Part shown: positions 1 through 5,151 of the stretch, one piece after another
Position numbering within the stretch: the stretch's first letter is position 1
Layout of the letters: the number at the start of each line of letters is the position of its first letter
NCBI GenBank assembly: GCA_002011685.1
Contig: MTOL01000199.1
Span: forward strand, 1 to 5,649
DNA length: 5,649 nt
Direction of reading: 5' to 3'
From: Deferribacteres bacterium JdFR-76
GTDB lineage: Bacteria > Zhuqueibacterota > JdFR-76
Made by a program: the position numbers and the translations under genes
The notes under the pieces: model-generated
Told to the model about the DNA's origin: nothing
The model's input: only the letters and a program-made list of their open reading frames with translations
Databases searched by the model: none

Positions 1-2
1 GG

Positions 3-257
3 GATGTGGAGCGGCCGCTTCCGGAGGAGGGAAACCTGGGGTCCATTTTCCGCCGCTTTTTCCGCAGCGGAGTTCCGGGTGTGAAGCTGAGCCGCGGGGT
101 TCAGCAGGAGCTCCGCTATTTTGTGAACGGAAAGCGAACCCTTCTGGAAATCCGCAATGGTGTGAGTGCCGAGTTTGGCCCTGTTCCCATGGACCAGGTA
201 AAACGTTTTTTTGAAAAACTGCAGGAAAGGGGCGATATTCAGCTCGTGAAAAAATAA
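3..257 (+). CDS. 3' end of a gene; C-terminal winged-helix/PqqD-like domain (partial)
   Basis: The reading frame is open from the window edge to a TAA at 255-257. A GTG at position 6 could be a start but has no visible ribosome binding site, so I read this as the C-terminal end of a longer protein whose start lies to the left. Counting from that GTG, about 83 residues are visible. After a basic stretch (residues 15-30) comes a module with the pattern LRYFVNGKRTLLEIRNGV (35-52), then a second helix around PMDQVKRFFEKLQERG (61-76) and a final strand. This 'few-residue turn, xxxGKRTxxEI, helix, helix, strand' pattern is typical of small winged-helix/PqqD-like domains. From memory, similar tails end some M28-type aminopeptidases, but no catalytic part is in view, so that identity is inference only. 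It lies 25 bp upstream of ddl on the same strand and is probably co-transcribed with it. Confidence 0.6.
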   Translation, partial: DVERPLPEEGNLGSIFRRFFRSGVPGVKLSRGVQQELRYFVNGKRTLLEIRNGVSAEFGPVPMDQVKRFFEKLQERGDIQLVKK

Positions 258-282
258 CCAGGGCCTGCATCGGGAGGATTTT

Positions 283-1419
283 GTGGGAAAACTTACCGTT
301 GGCGTCGTCTTCGGTGGCCGTTCGGCCGAGCATGAAGTGTCGCTCGTCTCAGCGACCAGCATTCTGAAAGCGCTGGATCCGGAACGGTACCGGGTTGTAC
401 CGATCGGGATCTCCAAAGACGGCCGCTGGATTGTTCATGAGAAAGCTCTGGAGTGGTTAAAAGAAAACACCGTACCGGACCGTTTCCGCTGCGCCGTCTT
501 TCCGGAGCCGGAAGAATCCAGATTGCTGATCGTGGAGGAAAACGGGGGCAATGTTTCGTTCCGCTATTCTCCTGCCATTGATCTGTTTTTTCCCGTATTG
601 CACGGAACGTTCGGCGAAGACGGCACCATTCAAGGACTCTTTGAGCTGATGGATGTTCCGTATGTAGGGGCAGGTGTGCTGGGATCGGCGGTGGGAATGG
701 ACAAAGTGGTTCAAAAAACCCTCCTGCGGTTTGCCGGTTTGCCGGTGGTGCAATTTCTCTCCTATACGCAGGAGCAGAACCCTCTGCATGTGAAAGGAGA
801 GATCAAAGAAATCGAGACAAAACTGCACTATCCCATTTTTGTCAAACCGGCCAATCTGGGGTCCAGTGTGGGGATTACCAAAGCCCATAATCGCGGCGAA
901 CTACGCACAGGCATTGAACTCGCCTTTCAGTACGACCGGAAGATTATTCTGGAGCAGGGGATCGAACCGGTACGGGAGATCGAGATCTCGGTGCTGGGGA
1001 ACGAATCGCCCAGGGCCTCTTTGCCCGGTGAGATCATCCCATCCCGTGAATTTTACGATTATGAAGCCAAATATGTGGACGACGGATCGAAGCTGCTGAT
1101 TCCGGCTCCCCTGCCGGAAGAGACGGTAAAAAGGATCCAGGAATTGGCCATCCGGGCATACCAGGTGGCCGGTTGCGAAGGGATGGCACGGGTGGATTTT
1201 CTGATGCGCGGCGATGAGCTGTATGTAAGCGAAATCAATACCATTCCGGGCTTTACCATGATTAGCATGTATCCCAAACTATGGGAGGCAAGCGGCCTAC
1301 CTTTTTCCCGGCTGCTGGATGAACTGATCGATCTGGCGATGCGACGCCATCAGGCCCGGAAACGTCTGCGCACATCCTATGAATCGGAATCCGACTGGTA
1401 CCGGCGGACAACCACATAG
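283..1419 (+). CDS. ddl: D-alanine--D-alanine ligase
   Basis: ATP-grasp ligase of 378 aa that joins two D-alanines in the cytoplasm to make the D-Ala-D-Ala end of the peptidoglycan precursor. The N-terminal domain carries VFGGRSAEHEVSLVSA (residues 9-24, with the substrate-binding Glu16). LHGTFGEDGTIQG (106-118) and YVGAGVLGSAVGMDK (127-141) follow. The ATP-grasp core has FVKPANLGSSVG (186-197, Lys188) and the LEQ...REIEISVLGN segment (223-240). The omega loop is FYDYEAKY (257-264); its final Tyr264 matches the D-Ala-D-Ala ligase form and not the Phe of D-Ala-D-Lac ligases. Metal ligands are Asp305 (ARVDF) and Glu317/Asn319 (SEINTIPGFT). The start is GTG at 283, with GGGAGG at 272-277 just upstream; the frame offers no better ATG. 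The length is slightly above the usual size because of a basic tail after residue 352. It follows the upstream gene by 25 bp. Confidence 0.97.
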   Translation: MGKLTVGVVFGGRSAEHEVSLVSATSILKALDPERYRVVPIGISKDGRWIVHEKALEWLKENTVPDRFRCAVFPEPEESRLLIVEENGGNVSFRYSPAIDLFFPVLHGTFGEDGTIQGLFELMDVPYVGAGVLGSAVGMDKVVQKTLLRFAGLPVVQFLSYTQEQNPLHVKGEIKEIETKLHYPIFVKPANLGSSVGITKAHNRGELRTGIELAFQYDRKIILEQGIEPVREIEISVLGNESPRASLPGEIIPSREFYDYEAKYVDDGSKLLIPAPLPEETVKRIQELAIRAYQVAGCEGMARVDFLMRGDELYVSEINTIPGFTMISMYPKLWEASGLPFSRLLDELIDLAMRRHQARKRLRTSYESESDWYRRTTT

Positions 1420-1600
1420 CACAGCGGCACAGGATTTTCCGCTAACAGTCGCCGGATGATTGAAAAAGAAGCCATCATCGTCCCGGAAAGGGAAATCTCT
1501 ATTTGCTTCTCACGCCTGGACGGATTAAATTTTTTAAGTTGGTTTGTTAAGCGAACAAATGATGATCCGCTGCAGATGACCAAATGAGGAGGCAAGGGGA
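1420..1600 (+). promoter_or_regulatory. Intergenic leader of the C40 peptidase gene, with weak promoter candidate
   Basis: This 181-bp gap separates ddl from the peptidase gene. The best sigma70-like pair I can see is TTGCTT at 1503-1508 and TTAAAT at 1525-1530, 16 bp apart. Each box departs from consensus, so this is a candidate only. An imperfect stem (AGCGG at 1423-1427 with CCGCT at 1439-1443) follows the ddl stop but has no T-tract behind it, so I do not call it a terminator. GAGGAGG at 1586-1592 is a strong ribosome binding site 8 nt before the ATG at 1601. The gap length plus this site suggests the peptidase begins its own transcription unit, but read-through from ddl cannot be excluded. 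Confidence 0.3.
1543..1559. repeat. 17-bp perfect inverted repeat, operator-like
   Basis: TTTGTT at 1543-1548 and AACAAA at 1554-1559 are exact reverse complements around a 5-nt centre (AAGCG). The element lies about 13 bp downstream of the candidate -10 box and about 41 bp before the peptidase ATG. That position would suit a repressor operator or a small leader hairpin, but the stem is AT-rich and short. No regulator is encoded in the window, so the role is inference. Confidence 0.35.
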
Positions 1601-2794
1601 ATGACACTCAACGGGAAAAGGCATAGCCGCTCTGTAATTGGCCGGCGAAGATCCGTGTTCTGTGCCGCAACAGGTAGCCTTGCGGTTCTTGTACTCCTTT
1701 CTGCATGGCTTTCCTGTACAGCTCCAGGCACGAAAGTTCCGGAGGAAGTTCTGAAGACGGTTGAGCACGTAAAGAAGGCTCTTTCTCCCGATCCGCGTCT
1801 GGATCTCTTTGACGTAAGCGTGGTTCGCAGCGGAAAGCGCCTGGTGCTGCGGGGGGAGCTGATCCGCCCGGAGGTTCACAGGGTTCTGCTGGATTCTTTG
1901 AAGCGCTACGCCGGTAAATTTGATATCGTGGATTCCATTGCCGTTCTTCCCGAAAAACAGCTGTTCAGCATTACCTGGGGGATTGTAAATGTGGCGGTGG
2001 CTAACATGCGGAAGGAGCCGAAGCATCAGGCGGAGCTGGTCAACCAGACGCTTCTGGGAACGGTGGTCCGTCTGTACAAAGTGCGCAATCGTCATTACTT
2101 CATCCAGAACTGGGACCGCTATCTGGGCTGGGTAAGCGGTGCATCTCTGACGAAGATGGATTCCATCCGCGCGGCGCTGTGGGTCCGGGCGCCTCGTCTA
2201 ATAGTGGTGAAGGAAGACCGGGTGCGCAAGCGGCCGTCCGAACAGGCGGAAACCCTTGTCCGGCTTGTGCCAGGATGTCAGCTGGTGAAAATCGCCGGTG
2301 CTGGCAGGTATGTTCGGGTCAAATTGCCGGACAACCGGGTCGGGTATGTTCGCCGCGAGAGCGTTCTGACAATGGAAGAATTTTCTCGCCGGAAAGCCAC
2401 GCCGGAATCTATTGTGAAGACCGCCAAGCAGTTTCTCGGGACGCCGTATCTGTGGGGAGGCACGTCCACTTTCGGATTCGATTGCTCCGGATTTGTCCAG
2501 ACTGTATTCCGGCTGAACAACTTCGAGCTCCCGCGTGATGCCAATCAGATGGTCAACATTGAAGGAAAGGTAGTCAAACCCGATGCCATGATGAAGAATT
2601 TCAAACCCGGCGATATGCTGTTTTTCGGGCCGAAGCCTAACCGCATCACCCATGTGGCCATTTCCCTTGGAGGACAGCTCTATATTCATTCCGATGGGGA
2701 TGTGCACATCAGCAGTTTTGACCCGTTCAGTCCCATTTACAGCCCATACCGGCACGAGACTTTTCAAATTGCCAAGCGGATTTTTGAAAAGTAG
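1601..2794 (+). CDS. Secreted NlpC/P60 (C40) peptidoglycan endopeptidase with SH3-like domains
   Basis: A 397-aa exported cysteine peptidase expected to cut stem peptides at the gamma-D-Glu-diamino acid bond. The N-terminus is basic (RRR at 15-17) followed by a hydrophobic run (about 24-38) ending at Cys39. WLSC is a poor lipobox, so it may be a lipoprotein, a cleaved secreted protein or a membrane-anchored one. Residues about 45-118 form a BON-like region (LFDVSV... LVLRGEL... VDSIAVLPE). Two SH3-like modules follow, about 127-187 (VNVAVANMRKEP to GWVSGASL) and about 199-257. The NlpC/P60 domain spans about 268-395, with nucleophile Cys295 in DCSGF, general base His351 in HVAIS and third polar residue His363 in YIHSDG. 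All catalytic residues are present. The start at ATG 1601 has a strong SD. The gene ends 13 bp before the epimerase, forming a two-gene operon resembling the YkfC/YkfB pairing of Bacillus. Substrate specificity is inferred from the family and neighbour. Confidence 0.93.
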   Translation: MTLNGKRHSRSVIGRRRSVFCAATGSLAVLVLLSAWLSCTAPGTKVPEEVLKTVEHVKKALSPDPRLDLFDVSVVRSGKRLVLRGELIRPEVHRVLLDSLKRYAGKFDIVDSIAVLPEKQLFSITWGIVNVAVANMRKEPKHQAELVNQTLLGTVVRLYKVRNRHYFIQNWDRYLGWVSGASLTKMDSIRAALWVRAPRLIVVKEDRVRKRPSEQAETLVRLVPGCQLVKIAGAGRYVRVKLPDNRVGYVRRESVLTMEEFSRRKATPESIVKTAKQFLGTPYLWGGTSTFGFDCSGFVQTVFRLNNFELPRDANQMVNIEGKVVKPDAMMKNFKPGDMLFFGPKPNRITHVAISLGGQLYIHSDGDVHISSFDPFSPIYSPYRHETFQIAKRIFEK

Positions 2795-2807
2795 AGGAGT
2801 CCAGCTG

Positions 2808-3926
2808 ATGAAACGGAGAACATTTTTGAAGGGAGCCGGAAGTGTGGCATTCGCGCCCATGGTGTTTGTACCGCGCCTTTTTGGCCGTACCCGCAGGGGA
2901 ACAGGCATGAAGCTTCGCTATGAGGTGAAGCGGTTGGATCTAAAACACACTTGGACTATCGCCCGGGGGTCCAGCCAGTTCAAGCAAAATGTTATTGTTC
3001 GCGTGGAAAAGGATGGTTTTGTAGGATACGGCGAAGCAGCGCCCAACATCCGCTACAATGAGACTGTGGAATCGACCGTGGCAGTGATTGAAAAGGCAAT
3101 TCCGCTCTTTGAAAAAGCGGAGCCGTGGCACTATGTGGATCTCGGACAGGCCATTCAGGAACTGGCCGAGGAACAAACGGCTGCCAAAGCGGCGCTGGAT
3201 ATTGCGCTGATGGATTGGGTGACGAAAGCCGCCGGACTTCCTTTTTACCGGTTTCTCGGGCTTGATAAAAAGAAGACGCCCATCACCACCATGTCCATTG
3301 GTATCGATACGCCGGAGGTGATTCAACAAAAGGTGCGCGAGGCGGCGGATTTTCCCGTCCTCAAAATTAAGGTTGGACTCAAAAACGATGAGGAAATTAT
3401 TGCTGCTGTCCGTGCCGTCACCGAGAAACCTCTGCGCGTGGATGCCAACGAGGGGTGGAAATCCAAAGAAGAGGCCCTGGAAAAAATCAGGTGGCTGGTG
3501 TCCCAGGGTGTGGAATTTGTGGAACAGCCGTTGCCATCCACCATGCTGGAGGAGACGCGCTGGCTACGGGACCGGGTGGAAATTCCAATTATTGCAGATG
3601 AAAGTGTGAAGCGCGCTTCCGACATCCCGAAACTGGCCGAAGCCTTCGATGGAGTAAACATCAAACTTATGAAGGCCGGGGGGCTGCAGGAGGCCCTACG
3701 GATGATCTGGATGGCCCGCTCTCTGGGGATGAAAATCATGCTGGGCTGCATGATCGAAACATCCGTAGCCATTTCGGCAGCTGCCAGCATTTCACCGTTG
3801 GTAGATTTTGCCGACCTGGATGGCAATCTGTTGATTACCAACGATCCGTTTGATGGCGTAAAGGTGCGCCGCGGCAAATTGTTGCTGACCGACCGACCGG
3901 GGATTGGGGTTGTGCCCAGGGCGTAG
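2808..3926 (+). CDS. Tat-signal dipeptide epimerase (L-Ala-D/L-Glu epimerase family)
   Basis: Enolase-superfamily enzyme, 372 aa, expected to interconvert L-Ala-D-Glu and L-Ala-L-Glu during murein peptide breakdown. I chose ATG 2808: GAGGAG at 2794-2799 overlaps the previous stop and lies 8 nt upstream, and the protein then opens with the twin-arginine motif KRRTFLKG (residues 2-9) and a hydrophobic stretch. A longer open frame upstream overlaps the peptidase gene and is not used. The capping domain has ARGS (52-55) and GYGEAAPNIRYNE (73-85). The barrel has KIKVG (186-190; Lys186 and catalytic Lys188), metal ligands Asp212 (VDANEGW), Glu239 (FVEQP) and Asp264 (ADES), second catalytic Lys286 (NIKLMKAGG), and the DLDG motif (336-339) that in this family binds the dipeptide amino group. 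Known characterised homologues such as YcjG and YkfB are cytoplasmic, so export is notable. No clear AxA cleavage site follows the hydrophobic part at the usual distance. Exact dipeptide specificity is unproven. Confidence 0.92.
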   Translation: MKRRTFLKGAGSVAFAPMVFVPRLFGRTRRGTGMKLRYEVKRLDLKHTWTIARGSSQFKQNVIVRVEKDGFVGYGEAAPNIRYNETVESTVAVIEKAIPLFEKAEPWHYVDLGQAIQELAEEQTAAKAALDIALMDWVTKAAGLPFYRFLGLDKKKTPITTMSIGIDTPEVIQQKVREAADFPVLKIKVGLKNDEEIIAAVRAVTEKPLRVDANEGWKSKEEALEKIRWLVSQGVEFVEQPLPSTMLEETRWLRDRVEIPIIADESVKRASDIPKLAEAFDGVNIKLMKAGGLQEALRMIWMARSLGMKIMLGCMIETSVAISAAASISPLVDFADLDGNLLITNDPFDGVKVRRGKLLLTDRPGIGVVPRA

Positions 3927-4104
3927 CAACAGCGGGGCGGCGGCCGGTTTGGGCTGAACAGATCCTGGGAGTAAGGCGGATTTTTTGCCCGCCGGGGAAA
4001 ACGGGCCGTCCCGGTGCCAAGGGCAGTGGCGGTTTGTGGGGCCGGTAGCACACCACCGGAAACAGGCCACGGGCGCGGTGTCTTCTCGCCTTATCCGGGA
4101 AAAA

Positions 4105-4116
4105 GATCCATGGATC
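4105..4116. repeat. 12-bp perfect palindrome
   Basis: GATCCATGGATC reads the same on both strands. It sits 5 bp upstream of the CGGGT/ACCCG hairpin (4121-4134) in the gene-free region. It could be part of a degenerate dispersed intergenic repeat or a binding site; nothing in the window identifies which. Confidence 0.4.
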
Positions 4117-4120
4117 GAAG

Positions 4121-4155
4121 CGGGTTTTGACCCGTCATACCGGCTTTTCCGGCAT
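4121..4155. repeat. Tandem short hairpins in the intergenic region
   Basis: CGGGT 4121-4125 pairs with ACCCG 4130-4134 around TTTG. Directly after it, GTCATACCGG with CTTTT and CCGGCAT (from 4134 to 4155) forms an imperfect stem. The GTCAT-stem-loop-stem wording resembles, loosely, the dispersed GTCATTCC-type intergenic repeats common in many bacterial genomes. Only one copy is visible here, so repeat status is inference. Confidence 0.3.
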
Positions 4156-4251
4156 TCCTCCTGTTTGGGGAACATCCCATCCTGCAACGCCGCGCTGTTT
4201 TCGCCATTTTGTGGAGCCCGGTTACAAGCCAGATTCAAGAGTCAACTGCAA

Positions 4252-4298
4252 TTGGCAATACTTCTGGCAACGGTCCGGAAAAAGTGTTATTCTTTAAT
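4252..4298 (+). promoter_or_regulatory. Possible promoter of the phosphatase gene
   Basis: The DNA becomes AT-rich here. TTTAAT at 4293-4298 matches the -10 consensus in five of six positions but has no good -35 at the right distance. CTGGCA at 4264-4269 with TATTCT at 4288-4293 (18 bp apart) is an alternative, each box matching four of six. TGGCAA is repeated at 4253-4258 and 4265-4270. The signal is weak and the exact boxes are uncertain. Confidence 0.3.
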
Positions 4299-4320
4299 CA
4301 ATCTGTGAAGAATGCTGGAA

Positions 4321-4327
4321 AAGGAGG
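4321..4327 (+). promoter_or_regulatory. Ribosome binding site that decides the phosphatase start
   Basis: AAGGAGG is close to the ideal anti-SD complement and lies 8 nt before GTG 4336. It would fall inside the coding region if the upstream in-frame ATG at 4312 were used, and that ATG has no comparable site. This favours the GTG. Confidence 0.75.
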
Positions 4328-4335
4328 AACGATCT

Positions 4336-5025
4336 GTGCAGAACACGCGCTACCGGCTGATCATTTTTGACCTGGATGGTACGCTGGCCGATACGGCTCC
4401 GGACGTACATAAAAGCATGAATCTTTTGCGTGCGCAATACGGGCTGCAGCCTATTTCTCTGGAAGAAGCCAAAAAGGCCATCGGCCCGGGACCCGATCTG
4501 TTTGTTCGCCATTTGACGCCGGAACAGAAGAATGTAGACATGGGTAAGGTGATCAAGCATTTCCGTGAAATTTACGCGCAGCATCTGCTGGATACAACGC
4601 GTCTCTTTCCGGGCATGGCAGAACTGCTGGATGAGCTGGCGCAGAACGGCTTCCAACTTCTGGTGGTTACCAATAAGCCAGAACGGTTTTCCCGCCAGAT
4701 TCTCACCGGCCTTGGGGTTGCGAACCTGTTTGTCGAGATTCTGGGACCGGAGGCCGTGGACCGCCAGAAACCCGCCCCAGACCCGATACTGAAAGCCATG
4801 CACATTGCCGGAACCGATGCCCGCCGCACACTGATGGTCGGGGATACGGAATACGACATTCGGGCCGCCAAAGCAGCCGGTGTGGATGTTTGTGCAGTAG
4901 GCTGGGGATACACACCCGTGGAACAGCTCCGGCAGTATGATCCGGATTACCTTATCCGCAGCCCGGAAGAACTTCTGGGGGTCCTAACCCCGGCCGCCGC
5001 CGAAAAGGACATTTCTCCCGAATAA
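4336..5025 (+). CDS. gph: HAD-superfamily phosphatase, phosphoglycolate phosphatase-like
   Basis: A 229-aa cytoplasmic hydrolase of the HAD superfamily, subfamily with a helical C1 cap, most like phosphoglycolate phosphatase, which converts 2-phosphoglycolate to glycolate. All four HAD motifs are visible: FDLDGTLADT (residues 11-20; nucleophile Asp12, acid Asp14), VVTNKP (110-115; Thr112), RQKPAPDP (143-150; Lys145) and MVGDTEYD (167-174; Asp170 and Asp174). Residues about 20-85 form the helical cap. I start it at GTG 4336 because AAGGAGG lies 8 nt upstream and the product then begins just before motif I as in the family; starting at ATG 4312 would add eight residues without a binding site. 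The roughly 15-residue tail after 214 is low in conservation by eye. Substrate specificity within this family (phosphoglycolate, pyrophosphate, other phosphoesters) cannot be settled from motifs, so the symbol is provisional. Confidence 0.85.
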   Translation: MQNTRYRLIIFDLDGTLADTAPDVHKSMNLLRAQYGLQPISLEEAKKAIGPGPDLFVRHLTPEQKNVDMGKVIKHFREIYAQHLLDTTRLFPGMAELLDELAQNGFQLLVVTNKPERFSRQILTGLGVANLFVEILGPEAVDRQKPAPDPILKAMHIAGTDARRTLMVGDTEYDIRAAKAAGVDVCAVGWGYTPVEQLRQYDPDYLIRSPEELLGVLTPAAAEKDISPE

Positions 5026-5092
5026 TGGGGCATTTGCTGAAAATCCTCTGTGGCAGATCCCGCTTTTGCTTTATCCTGCATCCGCATTCAGC

Positions 5093-5121
5093 TTGATTTT
5101 CCAGAAGGCCACCCGTATATT
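5093..5121 (+). promoter_or_regulatory. Sigma70-like promoter candidate for uvrB
   Basis: TTGATT at 5093-5098 and TATATT at 5116-5121 are separated by exactly 17 bp. The -10 matches consensus in five of six positions and the -35 in four of six. It lies about 30 bp before the uvrB start in the 126-bp gap after the phosphatase, so uvrB probably has its own promoter. A CTG-N10-CAG element sits immediately upstream (5076-5091). Confidence 0.5.
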
Positions 5122-5151
5122 CAATTTTTGAAAAGGAGAATCAGCGGAGCG

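Larger units (their letters stand above)
3927..4335. other. Gene-free intergenic region rich in short inverted repeats
   Basis: About 400 bp with no convincing gene. An open frame from TTG 3985 to 4308 and one on the opposite strand exist, but neither has a ribosome binding site or protein-like composition. Near the 5' side a weak stem (ATCC 3962-3965 with GGAT 3978-3981) runs into TTTTTT at 3981-3986 and could be a poor terminator for the epimerase operon. GGCGG 3975-3979 can pair with CCGCC 3989-3993, while GCCCG 3987-3991 can instead pair with CGGGC 4002-4006; these two pairings exclude each other. Further on are a 12-bp palindrome at 4105-4116, a 5-bp stem with a 4-nt loop at 4121-4134, an imperfect CCGG/CCGG stem at 4140-4152 and TGGG/CCCA at 4166-4179. 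The last ~60 bp turn AT-rich and probably hold the promoter of the phosphatase gene. Confidence 0.5.

Noticed and set aside
457..888. A 143-codon minus-strand frame inside ddl
   Set aside because: It is fully antisense to conserved ligase motifs, so it is a shadow.
1423..1443. Stem AGCGG/CCGCT after ddl as a terminator
   Set aside because: The loop is 11 nt and no T-tract follows the 3' arm.
1456..1587. A 43-codon open frame between ddl and the peptidase gene (starts MIEKEAIIVPE)
   Set aside because: It has no Shine-Dalgarno sequence before its ATG, no recognisable domain, and its stop falls inside the SD of the next gene. A frame of this length is expected by chance.
2652..2807. A longer N-terminus for the epimerase beginning inside the peptidase gene
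   Set aside because: The extra 52 residues are read from the peptidase's conserved C-terminal coding in another frame, and ATG 2808 has a good SD followed at once by a Tat motif.
3792..4238. A 148-codon frame on the minus strand across the epimerase end and the intergenic region
   Set aside because: It overlaps the conserved C-terminal coding of the epimerase, and the protein is rich in Pro, Arg and Gln as is typical of antisense shadows.
3985..4308. A 107-codon frame starting with TTG in the long intergenic region
   Set aside because: It has no binding site, a rare start codon, an unstructured mixture of residues and no family resemblance. It overlaps the short inverted repeats.
4312..4335. 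ATG 4312 as the start of the phosphatase
   Set aside because: No SD precedes it, while AAGGAGG is ideally placed for GTG 4336. The family normally begins a few residues before motif I.
5036..5104. Inverted segments GCTGAA (5036-5041) and TTCAGC (5087-5092), with a nearby second pair, as a terminator after the phosphatase
   Set aside because: The arms are about 45 nt apart and no U-tract follows directly, so it does not look like an intrinsic terminator.
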